Source: Deltaproteobacteria bacterium (lineage in GTDB: Bacteria; Myxococcota_A; Polyangia; JAAYKL01). From it: DNA of 35,050 nt. Of the stretch, positions 8,577 to 18,124 are shown in pieces. The notes under the pieces are model-generated. The model saw only the letters and a program-made list of their open reading frames with translations, searched no databases and was not told the origin of the DNA. The number at the start of each line of letters is the position of its first letter. The stretch's first letter is position 1. The position numbers and the translations under genes were made by a program. The stretch spans positions 1-35,050 of the forward strand of contig JAFGXQ010000066.1 of assembly GCA_016936575.1 (NCBI GenBank), given 5' to 3'.

Positions 8577-10211
8577 TCAGCCGTTGCTGACCAGATCCGC
8601 GGTGAGGCCATTGGTGTAATCCCACGGGGGAGTAATCAGTGACCAGACTTTCGTGTTGGTAATGCGTTCGATGTCTTTGTAGAAATTGATCGCACCTTTG
8701 AATCCGGCATACGGACCACCGTAGTCGTAGCTGTGAAGCTGTTTCAGCGGTACACCCATTTTTTGCACGGCATATTTTTCCTTGATACCGGCACAGAATA
8801 CGTCGGGTTTGTAGTATTCAATCCATTTCTCGGTTTCCCACTGGGTGATGTCGTCAATAACCATGGCGTTTTTCTTCATTTCCTGTGACATACCGTGATA
8901 CGTGCTGAATTCGAGTCCTTTTTCTTTTTCCAGTTTGGCAAGTTGTTTTTCGGTTTTTCGTGGATTATACCGTTCCGGGTCTTTTTCAACTTTGAGCTCT
9001 TCAATGTTCCGTGTGTCCGCATCGAGTTTGATGCTGGGAAGGACTTCTCGGCCTTCATAGTCGTCGCGGTGACCGAATTCGTATCCGGCGCTTACGGTTT
9101 CCATACCCAGCTCACTGAAAAGTTCCTGGTAGTGATGCGCTCGGGAACCACCGACGAACAGCATAGCCAGCTTGCCTTCGGTATTGGGGCGAATGGCTGA
9201 AATTTCTTTCTCTACTTCAGGCATTTCTTCGGCAATTACTTCTTCGATTTTCTTGCTTAATTTTTTATCTTCAAAGTAATCGCCGATTTTTCGAAGTGAT
9301 TTCGCGGTGGCTTCCGCTCCGATGAAATTGACTTTAAGCCATGGAATACCGAACTTGGTTTCCATCATATCTGCCATGTAGTTGATAGAACGATGGCACA
9401 TCACCAGATTCAAATCAGCCGTGTGGGAGCGGGCAAAGTGATCGATGCTGGAGTTACCGCTGAACGTGGAAACCAACGTGATGCCGCATTTGTCGAGAAT
9501 TCTCTCAATCTCAAAGGCATCGCCGCCGATATTGTATTCACCCAGCATATTGATTTTGAATTCACCTTCAAGCGAAGTGTCGTCATTTCCAACAACATGC
9601 TTGAAAATCTGATTGTTTGCGATGTGGTGACCAGCGGATTGACTGACGCCTTTATACCCTTCACAACTGAATGCGAATACGTTGCAGTCGCCGAACTTTT
9701 CTTTCATTTCTCTGGAAATCGCATGTATGTCGTCGCCGATAAGACCCACAGGGCATGTAGCAAAAACGCTGATGGCCTTGGGATGAAACATATCGTAGGC
9801 TTCCTGAATGGCTTGACGCAGTTTCTTTTCTCCACCAAAAACAATGTTTTCCTCCTGCATGTCGGTTGAGAAACAGTATGCCATGAAGTTTTCTGCTTCT
9901 TCAGTTTCAGGTTTGGTCTGATTCCGGCGTGTCAACCAGCTGTAGAAACCGCAGCCGATGGGGCCGTGGGTGATGTTGATAATATCACGCGTCGGCCCGA
10001 GAACCACACCCTTGCATCCGGCGTATGAACAGCCGCGCTGGGTAATAATTCCAGGGACTGTTCTTACATTTGCTTGAATAACCGGCGCATCGCCTTCACT
10101 GCCCACTGTTACCATTGCTTTGCTTCGTTTTCTGGCAACTTTCGTTGGGTATTTTTCGAGAATTTCTTTTTTGAATTCTTCTGGGTTCGGTAATGTTTTT
10201 TTGTCGGTCAT
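8577..10211 (-). CDS. nifD: Nitrogenase MoFe protein alpha chain
   Basis: The 544-residue NifD carries the FeMo-cofactor. P-cluster ligands are C61, C87 and C153. Cofactor ligands are C272 (LVMCHRS) and H493 (LHSYDYGGP), matching Azotobacter C275 and H442. The roughly 50-residue offset between the last two comes from a lysine/glutamate-rich insertion at about residues 385-445, characteristic of the anaerobe-type NifD. The ATG overlaps the nifI2 stop (TAATG), with GGAGG nine bases before it, so translation is probably coupled. The presence of nifE, nifN, nifB and nifV and the full ligand set argue for Mo-nitrogenase rather than VnfD or AnfD. Confidence 0.97.
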   Translation of the reverse strand: MTDKKTLPNPEEFKKEILEKYPTKVARKRSKAMVTVGSEGDAPVIQANVRTVPGIITQRGCSYAGCKGVVLGPTRDIINITHGPIGCGFYSWLTRRNQTKPETEEAENFMAYCFSTDMQEENIVFGGEKKLRQAIQEAYDMFHPKAISVFATCPVGLIGDDIHAISREMKEKFGDCNVFAFSCEGYKGVSQSAGHHIANNQIFKHVVGNDDTSLEGEFKINMLGEYNIGGDAFEIERILDKCGITLVSTFSGNSSIDHFARSHTADLNLVMCHRSINYMADMMETKFGIPWLKVNFIGAEATAKSLRKIGDYFEDKKLSKKIEEVIAEEMPEVEKEISAIRPNTEGKLAMLFVGGSRAHHYQELFSELGMETVSAGYEFGHRDDYEGREVLPSIKLDADTRNIEELKVEKDPERYNPRKTEKQLAKLEKEKGLEFSTYHGMSQEMKKNAMVIDDITQWETEKWIEYYKPDVFCAGIKEKYAVQKMGVPLKQLHSYDYGGPYAGFKGAINFYKDIERITNTKVWSLITPPWDYTNGLTADLVSNG

Positions 10212-10621
10212 TATTCAATTCCTCCAGACGAATCGAGAACGTTTCCACCGCTTGGTCCGGATACCGTTTCAGCTGTTCGCACTCGTGTCGCTTCATATAC
10301 GGGCAGAACGAATATTTTTCCGTCGCCGTGGTTACCGGTTTGATTGGCCTTAATAATCGCCTGAATGGTTCTTTCTGCCCAATCGTCGGATACGATCACT
10401 GTGATCAGTCGTTTCGGAATTAACCGAGGACCTTGGCCAAGCATACTGATTGCCTGGGTATCGCCTTCCTCCGCACCATGGAGGACTTTCATGTCCACCA
10501 AACCCAAACCTCGTCCGGAGACGCGACCGGTTGCGGTGAAAGAGGTGATACCGGCATTAGACAACGCCTTTTTGGTAACGTTGACTTTATTCTGTTGAAT
10601 TACTGCCATGATTTCTTTCAT
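10211..10621 (-). CDS. nifI2: PII-like nitrogenase regulator NifI2
   Basis: A 136-residue GlnB-family protein between nifH and nifD, the position diagnostic of NifI2. It shows the PII core (GRGLGLVDMKVL in the T-loop region; TIQAIIKANQTGNHGDGKIFVLPV with the C-terminal binding loop) and a C-terminal extension. In methanogens NifI1 and NifI2 form a complex that binds NifDK and blocks the NifH interaction when 2-oxoglutarate is low. The same post-translational switch is inferred here. AAAGGAG eight bases before ATG 10621 fixes the start, and the stop overlaps nifD by one base. Confidence 0.93.
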   Translation of the reverse strand: MKEIMAVIQQNKVNVTKKALSNAGITSFTATGRVSGRGLGLVDMKVLHGAEEGDTQAISMLGQGPRLIPKRLITVIVSDDWAERTIQAIIKANQTGNHGDGKIFVLPVYEATRVRTAETVSGPSGGNVLDSSGGIE

Positions 10622-10651
10622 CGAAAACGCTCCTTTGCCGTAAGGCTTGAT

Positions 10652-10987
10652 TTACTCTTGTTTTAGCCCAGAGCTGATAGTGTAAATCTCATCTACCGGC
10701 GTGACGAAAATCTTTCCGTCACCGTAGCTGCCTTTTCCGGTTTTTGCTTTTTCGACAACGGTTTTAACAATGAAATCCTTGTCTGATTCGGGAACAACAC
10801 AGATGAGCATTTCTTTGGGAAGCTCGTCATATGTTACTTCGCCTACTTTCAAGCCTCGTTGTTTACCACGTCCGAAAACAGGAATCTTGGTTACCGCGGG
10901 ATAACCCGCTTCGAGCAACGCCTCCAGAACGGTGTCTGTTTTTTCGGGGCGAATGATGGATCGAACCATTAAATATGTAGTTGCCAT
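10652..10987 (-). CDS. nifI1: PII-like nitrogenase regulator NifI1
   Basis: The 111-residue PII-family protein begins MATTYLMVRSIIRPEK. The T-loop motif VFGRGKQRGLKVG and the C-loop GKGSYGDGKIFVTPVDE are clear. GAGGAGG sits six bases before ATG 10987, which is preferred over an in-frame ATG five codons upstream at 11002. It follows nifH by 21 bp and precedes nifI2 by 30 bp. It partners NifI2 in ammonium switch-off of nitrogenase. The tyrosine used for uridylylation in GlnB is not evident in the T-loop, as is usual for NifI1. Confidence 0.94.
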   Translation of the reverse strand: MATTYLMVRSIIRPEKTDTVLEALLEAGYPAVTKIPVFGRGKQRGLKVGEVTYDELPKEMLICVVPESDKDFIVKTVVEKAKTGKGSYGDGKIFVTPVDEIYTISSGLKQE

Positions 10988-11008
10988 GTTAGTCCTCCTC
11001 AAAAAATC

Positions 11009-11851
<843 letters not shown>

Positions 11852-11893
11852 TTAGGGCTCATCTAAGTTTGAGCCAGCGATGATTGTCGCTAA

Positions 11894-11909
11894 AGCACGA
11901 GGTGTGCCA
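11894..11909 (-). promoter_or_regulatory. Sigma-54 promoter of the nifH operon
   Basis: On the minus strand this reads TGGCAC-ACCTC-GTGCT. The invariant GG and GC dinucleotides are separated by ten bases, as required. Transcription should start near 11883, about 50 bases before nifH. Confidence 0.88.
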
Positions 11910-11975
11910 AATCTCTACGATGCAGTGTTTATAAAGGTTACAGCCATATGGTAGCGAAAATTGGGCAATGGTTTA

Positions 11976-11996
11976 TACATTGCGGTAGCATTTCGG
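11976..11996. promoter_or_regulatory. Candidate nif enhancer, two overlapping copies
   Basis: TACATTGCGGTAGC (11976-11989) is followed by a second core CATTTCGG (11989-11996) 11 bp further, about one helical turn. The site lies 66 bp upstream of the -24 element. The same 14-bp pattern occurs upstream of the nifE and nifA promoters. A NifA-binding role is inferred. Confidence 0.5.
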
Positions 11997-12273
11997 GAGG
12001 GTTTTTTTCGAAATCAACATCAGCGTACTTTCGGAAGATTATGGATTGGCTTGTACAGTTGAACGCGTAACGCAGTGACTATGATAAATGTCCTATTTCC
12101 ATTTTTATATACAAACGCCGGACGCAAACCAGACCCGCAAACCGCGTGCTCAGTTAGCCAGGACAATCGCAAAATTGTCGCCGCGAAGAGAAAGCTCAAT
12201 TGGTACGTTGCTTCCTCACGAATCGGTTCTTTCCGTGCTCCGGAGGAGGCAGTCTAGAAGGGAACAGCCCAGC

Positions 12274-13449
12274 TCAGTTCGCTTGCGTATGGGAATAAAC
12301 AGATAGTGTATGTAATAAATCATTCAGTTCATATGTTCCCTTTTGGGGATACAATCGCTGAAGCTGTTTGATGAGTGTTCTTGCATATTGCCTTGAAATG
12401 GGAATTCCTTTTTTTTGCAGAACATCACAGATTGCGCTTGAACCGGAATGCCGACCGAGAACAAGTTCACTTTCTCGTCCGACATCTTCGGCATCAAAAG
12501 GTTGATACATTAGTGGATGTTTTAGTTGACCACTATAATGCACGCCGGATTCATGACTGAAGGCCAACTTTCCGGTGATGGGTTGATTGGGGGAAATTGG
12601 AACGCGGGCGCACTGAGATACATATTCGCATATGGGTTGCAACTCCGACAATAGTATATCGGTTTGGTTGTGTAATCCGTATTGAATTGCACACGCGACT
12701 TGTTCAAGAGACGCATTCCCGGCACGCTCGCCGATTCCGGAAATTGTTGTACTGACTTCTGTTGAACCGTGTTGAAGCGCGGCAATACAGTTCGCGGTAG
12801 CAAGACCCAGATCATTGTGACCGTGAAATTCGATATCTCCGTTAAAATGGTTTCTCAATCGGGTGGACATTGCTGCGATATGACCGGGCATTGCGATACC
12901 AACCGTATCGGAAAATCGAAACCGCTTCACTTTGAAGAAATCGAGGATGTCCAAGAAATTAATTAGAAAATCAAGGTCGCTTCTCGTTGCATCTTGTGCC
13001 CCGACGCTGATGAACGGCACATGTCGGCGTAAAAACGAAATCAACTGCTGCGTGGTCTTCATCGCCCAGGTGCGGCTTTTGTCCATATGCCCCAATTGAA
13101 AATCAGACACTGGAATACTGACGTGAATCTTGTTGAATCCCAGACGTAGCGCATCTTCCACATCTGATTGCGTTGCCCGACACCAGACACTGAATCTCTC
13201 CTTTTCCGGATGATGCGACAGATATTGAACAAATTTTGTGTCTTTATTAAGTAGCGGTGCGCAACCCACTTCAATATCATTGATGCCGATTGACAACAGT
13301 TGCTCACATATTTCAATTTTATTGTCTTCAGAAAAGAAGACCCCGGGCATTTGTTCTCCATCGCGCAGGGTGGTGTCGTTGATTTTCCAGATTGTCGCGT
13401 TCGAATGGTTGAAAGATGGAGTCATTGTATAGTTACTTTCTACATGCAC
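12274..13449 (-). CDS. nifV: Homocitrate synthase
   Basis: The 391-residue DRE-TIM metallolyase condenses acetyl-CoA and 2-oxoglutarate to homocitrate, the organic ligand of FeMo-cofactor. It has TTLRDGEQMPG near the N-terminus, the metal-binding FHGHNDLGLATAN, and GERAGNASLEQV, all typical of NifV/LeuA-like synthases. The nif context and length favour NifV over isopropylmalate synthase, which is longer. The proposed GTG start at 13449 overlaps nifB by ten bases and has AAAGG six bases before it. ATG 13425 is an alternative. It is the last gene of the nifENBV operon. Confidence 0.93.
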   Translation of the reverse strand: MHVESNYTMTPSFNHSNATIWKINDTTLRDGEQMPGVFFSEDNKIEICEQLLSIGINDIEVGCAPLLNKDTKFVQYLSHHPEKERFSVWCRATQSDVEDALRLGFNKIHVSIPVSDFQLGHMDKSRTWAMKTTQQLISFLRRHVPFISVGAQDATRSDLDFLINFLDILDFFKVKRFRFSDTVGIAMPGHIAAMSTRLRNHFNGDIEFHGHNDLGLATANCIAALQHGSTEVSTTISGIGERAGNASLEQVACAIQYGLHNQTDILLSELQPICEYVSQCARVPISPNQPITGKLAFSHESGVHYSGQLKHPLMYQPFDAEDVGRESELVLGRHSGSSAICDVLQKKGIPISRQYARTLIKQLQRLYPQKGTYELNDLLHTLSVYSHTQAN

Positions 13450-14708
13450 CCCATGCCTTTACCGGTGCACCCTTTACCTGAATTGCAGCTGAATTTTTCA
13501 GTTTTGTAATATTTCTCCAGTTCGCTTTTCTGTTGAATCGCGGGCAGAATGTCGTCAATCAGGCCTTCAAGTCTGAGCACTTGAATCCCGCTTTCGTCCA
13601 ATATTGATGTAGGTTTTGGACCCGCGTCGCGTACCAGAAGAGACCGACAGTCCGACAATATCGCAGCTACGGTTTCCCAGCGTTTATCGCCACCGCCTGG
13701 AGACGGTGCTGACCTTTTTTCAACAAAATATGGCGCTTCTTCATCAATTTTGTAGATTAGAAATTCAGTCGCTTCACCCAGGTGACGGTTTACCAATAAC
13801 CCTTCATTGCTGACCACAGCCACATAGGGGCGATGTTCTTTGGGCCGTTTCGGCATTTTGGAATATTTTTCCAGAAGCACGTCGGCACCGATCGCTGAAC
13901 AGGATTCTCCAATTTTACCAGCCGCATCGGCACGGCACCTGGAACAATGCGTCATTTGTTCGATGTATCCCGATGCCTGCAAGCGAATTTGCGCCATAAA
14001 CAGCGGATCCGGCTCATCGATTTCCTCGAAGGGTGTATTTTCTACCGGATGAAACGCCATGCAGTTTTGCATGTCGACCCCCATTTCCAGCAGATAGTTT
14101 CCGATGTCTTTTAGATGATGATCATTTTTTCCGGGTACAACCACAGTGTTGATCTTGATAATCGTATCTGTCTTCACCAATTTTGACAGTGCTTTATGTT
14201 GTTGTTCAAGCAGGATTTTTGCTCCGTCGATTCCCAAATAACGATGTTTCTTAAACCGTACCCAACTATACATACCGGCCGCGACTTCAGGTTTAACCGC
14301 ATTTATGGTTATAGTGATGTGACTGACATCCAGCGCAACCAGTTCGTCAATGTACGGTTCTAATTCCAATCCGTTCGTTGCAACACATAGCAGCATGTTC
14401 GGGTACTTCTTTCTCACCATACGCAGCGTTTCCATGGTGTTATCACCATTCGCAAACGGGTCTCCCGGACCGGCAACCCCAACTACCGAAATGTTAGGTG
14501 CTTTTTCCATCAGTTCTTCCAGATATGCAATGGATTGTTCCGGTGAGAGCACCGCACTGGTAACCCCGGGCCTGCTTTCCGACACGCAATCATATTTCTT
14601 GTTGCAGAAGTTGCATTGGATATTGCATTTGGGAGCTACCGGCAAATGCACACGTCCGTATTTCGATTTCGCTTCTCCGTTGAAACAGGGGTGATTTCTA
14701 ATATCCAT
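13440..14708 (-). CDS. nifB: FeMo-cofactor precursor synthase NifB with fused NifX-like domain
   Basis: The 422-residue radical SAM enzyme makes NifB-co, the [8Fe-9S-C] precursor. The N-terminal hallmark NHPCF and the cluster motif CNIQCNFCNKKYDC are present. So are the conserved HPVENTPF and HCSRCRADAAGKIG. From about residue 285 a NifX/NafY-like domain follows (VAVVSNEGLLVNRHLGEA), so carrier and synthase are fused. The tail CNSGKGCTGKGMGC is an extra cysteine cluster. AAGGAG six bases before ATG 14708 makes it a better start than the in-frame ATG at 14738, which lies inside nifN. nifN ends ten bases before. Confidence 0.96.
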   Translation of the reverse strand: MDIRNHPCFNGEAKSKYGRVHLPVAPKCNIQCNFCNKKYDCVSESRPGVTSAVLSPEQSIAYLEELMEKAPNISVVGVAGPGDPFANGDNTMETLRMVRKKYPNMLLCVATNGLELEPYIDELVALDVSHITITINAVKPEVAAGMYSWVRFKKHRYLGIDGAKILLEQQHKALSKLVKTDTIIKINTVVVPGKNDHHLKDIGNYLLEMGVDMQNCMAFHPVENTPFEEIDEPDPLFMAQIRLQASGYIEQMTHCSRCRADAAGKIGESCSAIGADVLLEKYSKMPKRPKEHRPYVAVVSNEGLLVNRHLGEATEFLIYKIDEEAPYFVEKRSAPSPGGGDKRWETVAAILSDCRSLLVRDAGPKPTSILDESGIQVLRLEGLIDDILPAIQQKSELEKYYKTEKFSCNSGKGCTGKGMGCM

Positions 14709-14718
14709 GTGGTTCTCC

Positions 14719-16065
14719 TTATATGTAGCTGTACGCAACGGAACTCAATGATTGTTTGGTTCGGATGATTTCATTTGTGATGAGATCCAATAAGTATAGA
14801 GTGCCTTTGTATCCCAGATGATGTATGCGTTGTCCGCCGACTCGGTCGTGAATGGGGAAACCGATGCGAACCAAAGGAATATCGAACGACCTTGAAATTT
14901 TGTATCCCTTGCTGTTGCCCACAAAGATGTCTCCACCTTTTTGCATTGCTGCCAGCTCCACTTCTTTGAAATCTGAACCTTCATAAATGATCGGCATTTC
15001 GCCATCGTTCGCCTGGACCAAATCGACCAGTTTGTCTTTAAAACCAACCCCACGACCCGATCCTCCGCATACTGCCAGCTGCATGCCGATTTCGAGCAGG
15101 AACGATGCAATGGAAAGGACAAAGTCGTCTTCTCCGTAAATAATCGCCCGCTTACCGAATACATATTTGTGCGCATCTCCGTATGCATCAACCAGACGAC
15201 CGCGGGTTTGTCTGAATTCAGTTGGAAGTGACGTTCCTGAAATTTCTTCGAGAGTCTTGAAAAAAATGTCACTGCAGTGAATACCGATTGGAATAGGTAT
15301 CATTGCCGCTGGAACCCCTCTTTTTTCTGCGAGGTAGGTTGCAGCGCTCTGCTTCTTGTCAATAACCTGCCCGAATTCGATAGATCCGCGGGCGATGCCT
15401 GTCCGGGCCAATGCGCGAACCGGGGTTCCGCCGGGGGGAATCGGATGGTGGTTTTTCCAGTTTCCACCTTCAAGGGTTTCTGAGTAGTCCGGAACCATGA
15501 TATAGGGAACATTGAACGCATGGAGAACACTCTTCAGGTAACGCAAGTCTTCACATGAAACCATTCCTGGAAACAGGTTCACAGGGCCCGTCGGACTGCT
15601 TTTCCCTTCGCTGAAATGTTTCACCAACTCGGTTACCGCGATATAGAACCCCTCTATATGGCTGCCTTTATAGGAGGGTGTGGATACAGCAATGATTTCC
15701 GGGATGGGTTGCCCCGCCTTTTTCTTTTTGTATTCTGAGATATGCATATTCAGGTCGTCACCGATGGTTTCTGAAAGACAGGTTGACGCAACGGCGATTA
15801 ACTCCGGTTCGTACTGCGACGATAAATTGTCCAACCCCAGATGCAGGTTTTGACCTCCGCCGAAAATAGCGGTTTCCTCTGTGAAGCTGGAAGATGCAAT
15901 GTCTATCGGCTCACGGAAATGACTGATTAGAAAACGACGCATATAGGTAGCGCACCCCTGCGACCCGTGGAGCATTGTAATGGTGTTTTCAATACCCTTA
16001 AATGCCAGACTGGCTCCAAGCGGCGTGCAGTAACTGCATGAATTCTGGGTGACCGCTTTACTCAT
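14719..16065 (-). CDS. nifN: FeMo-cofactor scaffold protein NifN
   Basis: The 448-residue protein is homologous to NifK and forms the NifEN scaffold on which NifB-co matures. It has NSCSYCTPLGA, MLHGSQGCATYMRR and ASTCLSETIGDD, the equivalents of the NifK cluster segments. Order and overlap identify it as NifN rather than a second NifK: its ATG overlaps the nifE stop by eight bases (ATGAGTAA), so translation is probably coupled and gives 1:1 NifE:NifN. Confidence 0.95.
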   Translation of the reverse strand: MSKAVTQNSCSYCTPLGASLAFKGIENTITMLHGSQGCATYMRRFLISHFREPIDIASSSFTEETAIFGGGQNLHLGLDNLSSQYEPELIAVASTCLSETIGDDLNMHISEYKKKKAGQPIPEIIAVSTPSYKGSHIEGFYIAVTELVKHFSEGKSSPTGPVNLFPGMVSCEDLRYLKSVLHAFNVPYIMVPDYSETLEGGNWKNHHPIPPGGTPVRALARTGIARGSIEFGQVIDKKQSAATYLAEKRGVPAAMIPIPIGIHCSDIFFKTLEEISGTSLPTEFRQTRGRLVDAYGDAHKYVFGKRAIIYGEDDFVLSIASFLLEIGMQLAVCGGSGRGVGFKDKLVDLVQANDGEMPIIYEGSDFKEVELAAMQKGGDIFVGNSKGYKISRSFDIPLVRIGFPIHDRVGGQRIHHLGYKGTLYLLDLITNEIIRTKQSLSSVAYSYI

Positions 16066-17410
16066 ACCACGCCTTCTTTCTATAGAACGACCACACGGGA
16101 CTCGTCACGGTGGCATGCACCTCTCGGGCGAAATTGATCATTCCTTCATATCCGGCCAGCGCTATTTTTCGTTCGTGATTGTGGTCGACAAAGCCGATTC
16201 CCAGCTTCATCGCCATGGGTCGCTCTTTTACCCCGCCAATGAACAGGTCCGCCTGCTTTTCCAGTGAAAATCTAGACAACTCGACCGGATTGGAATCATC
16301 CACGATGATGGTTCCTTCATTGCATAGGCGTTTGAGCGTATCGTAGTCTTCAGGAGTCCCTGTCTGTGAACCGGCGAGCACAACTTCGATTCCGATAACT
16401 CGAAGCGCCTGAATAAGCGAGAATGCCTTGAAAGCGCCACCAACGTAAACAGCTGCCTTTTTCCCCTGCAACTCTTTTCGATACTCGAGCAGTTTAGGGT
16501 AAATTCCGCCAACTTCGCGTTTCACCAGCGCCTGTGTTTTCTCGTAGACTTTGTCGTTTTTGAAAAATTTTGCAACTTCGTAAAGTGCGTTCGATGTGTC
16601 TTCAATACCGAAAAAAGAAACACGGATAAACGGTGTGCCATATTTCTCTTTCATCATTTTCGCCAGACCCAGCATTGAGCCCGAGCATTGAACCACATTG
16701 AGTGAGGCGCGATGCGACTTTTTTATATCGTTCACCCGGCCATCTCCGGTAAACACAGATACGACATTAATACCCATTTTTTCGTAGTACTTGCGTATCA
16801 TCCATGCCTCACCTGCCAGATTAAATTCTCCCATGATGTTAATACTCAACGGTTCTATGGCTTCCGGTTCAGCTGTGCCGACCAGTTTGAACAGCGCTTC
16901 GCATGCCGCCTTGTATCCGTCTCGTTTGGTTCCCTTGAAGCCTTCCGAATGGACGGGAATAACCGGAATATCCAGTTCCTTTGTCATTTTTCTGCATACC
17001 GCGTCCACGTCGTCTCCGATGATTCCGACGATGCATGTGGCATAGACAAAAGCAGCGTTGGGTTTATATTTTGCTGCCAGCTCCCGAATTGAACGCTCCA
17101 GTTTCTGCTCTGCGCCGTGAATAATGTCGTGTTCATTCAAATCAGTTGAAAAACTGAGACGATGCAGTTCCGGACCGGATGACAGAGACCCCCGAATATC
17201 CCAGGTGTACGCGGCACAGCCGATAGGTCCATGCACCAGGTGGACGGCGTCCGCAACCGGATATAAAACCACCCGTGAGCCGCAAAAAACGCAAGCCCTT
17301 TGGCTGACCGCGCCGGAAAGACTTTTTTTATTGCACTCGATGGTAAAATGATCGCGACCCTTCTCATATACCTGTGTCTGTCGTGCTTTTAAGATATCTA
17401 TCGCGGGCAT
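16058..17410 (-). CDS. nifE: FeMo-cofactor scaffold protein NifE
   Basis: The 450-residue NifD homologue is the partner of NifN. Cluster-binding stretches are RACVFCGSR, HGPIGCAAYTW and YATCIVGIIGDD. An in-frame start at 17485 would overlap the sigma-54 promoter at 17462-17477. ATG 17410 has GGGAGG five bases upstream and gives the usual N-terminus, so it is taken as the start. The predicted leader is about 41 bases. It is the first gene of nifE-N-B-V. Confidence 0.95.
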   Translation of the reverse strand: MPAIDILKARQTQVYEKGRDHFTIECNKKSLSGAVSQRACVFCGSRVVLYPVADAVHLVHGPIGCAAYTWDIRGSLSSGPELHRLSFSTDLNEHDIIHGAEQKLERSIRELAAKYKPNAAFVYATCIVGIIGDDVDAVCRKMTKELDIPVIPVHSEGFKGTKRDGYKAACEALFKLVGTAEPEAIEPLSINIMGEFNLAGEAWMIRKYYEKMGINVVSVFTGDGRVNDIKKSHRASLNVVQCSGSMLGLAKMMKEKYGTPFIRVSFFGIEDTSNALYEVAKFFKNDKVYEKTQALVKREVGGIYPKLLEYRKELQGKKAAVYVGGAFKAFSLIQALRVIGIEVVLAGSQTGTPEDYDTLKRLCNEGTIIVDDSNPVELSRFSLEKQADLFIGGVKERPMAMKLGIGFVDHNHERKIALAGYEGMINFAREVHATVTSPVWSFYRKKAWYE

Positions 17411-17461
17411 AGGGCCTCCCAAAAAAGAGGAAACATTTTGTTTCCACCTGCTTACCTTCTG

Positions 17462-17477
17462 AGCAGTTCTTGTGCCA
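17462..17477 (-). promoter_or_regulatory. Sigma-54 promoter of nifENBV
   Basis: On the minus strand this reads TGGCAC-AAGAA-CTGCT, with the GG and GC dinucleotides ten bases apart. The predicted start is near 17451, about 41 bases before nifE. Confidence 0.88.
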
Positions 17478-17587
17478 AGGAACAATAGTGCTGAATGAAG
17501 GTGCGAAAACGCTGTGTTTATGCGGTTTTTGTGTCTATGTAGACGCTGGAATAACGGCTACAATTTTGTATGAACGGTACCCCACGC

Positions 17588-18124
17588 CTACATTTTGGAA
17601 ACTTTGTGGGCAATCGGATTGGGCAAAGACTCTTGAGGTGGAACGGCAATTTTTTTGTTCAGGTACTCCATCATTGGAGTACACGAACAGAAGCCCATTT
17701 TGCGGTAAAGAGTTTTTGCAACGTGGTTGTCGTCTCTGACTTCGAGGGTAACTTTGGCACATTGAAGAGACATCGCTTTCAGTGTGACACCGTGGATCAG
17801 TGCCTCTCCAATGCCGGTTTTTCGAAATTGCGGCAAAACAATCAGATCGTGAATGTTGATGAACGGCGAAGCTTGAAAAGTAGAATAGTTCACAAAGCAG
17901 ACCGCCATTCCGACGATTTTTCGCCGATACATGGCAAACTGGATATATGCTGTCGGATGATTCCGGAGGCTTTCAATAACCTGCTGCGCGGTCTGTTCGG
18001 TGTGAGGTGCGCAGCCCCCCATCGGATCAGTCATATACGCGAGCAACAGATTGACGAATGCAGTCCGATGGTTGGGTGCGATGAAATTACAGGGAAGCAG
18101 CGATATTCGGTGCCGTTGAGGCAT
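17588..18124 (-). CDS. GNAT-family N-acetyltransferase downstream of nifA
   Basis: A 178-residue GNAT-fold enzyme. The acetyl-CoA-binding signature is QFRKTGIGEAL, preceded by the beta-strand INIHDLIVLP and followed by VTLEVRDDNHVAKTLYRKMGF. The LLAYMTDPMGGCAP segment near the N-terminus belongs to a widespread, uncharacterised subgroup, so the substrate is unknown. ATG 18124 is the most sensible start, and it overlaps the nifA 3' end by 38 bases in another frame. The in-frame ATG at 18166 would deepen the overlap. It should be co-transcribed with nifA and thus be part of the nif regulon. It ends 111 bp before the nifENBV promoter, and its last codons carry the shared 14-bp motif. Confidence 0.88.
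   Translation of the reverse strand: MPQRHRISLLPCNFIAPNHRTAFVNLLLAYMTDPMGGCAPHTEQTAQQVIESLRNHPTAYIQFAMYRRKIVGMAVCFVNYSTFQASPFINIHDLIVLPQFRKTGIGEALIHGVTLKAMSLQCAKVTLEVRDDNHVAKTLYRKMGFCSCTPMMEYLNKKIAVPPQESLPNPIAHKVSKM
17589..17602. promoter_or_regulatory. Candidate nif enhancer upstream of nifE
   Basis: TACATTTTGGAAAC matches the nifA site at 11 of 14 and the nifH site at 10 of 14 positions. It lies 111 bp upstream of the -24 element, within the end of the GNAT gene. Confidence 0.4.

Noticed and set aside
8577..10211. Alternative (V or Fe-only) nitrogenase
   Set aside because: No vnfG/anfG delta-subunit gene lies between D and K, and nifE, nifN, nifB and nifV accompany a NifD with all Mo-type ligands.
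11926..11942. Classical NifA site upstream of nifH
   Set aside because: The closest match is TGT-N11-ACA, one base too long, and it starts only 17 bp from the -24 element.
12162..12179. GACAAT-N6-ATTGTC palindrome as NifA enhancer
   Set aside because: It is ACA-N10-TGT, the reverse order of the known site, and no counterpart occurs upstream of nifE or nifA.
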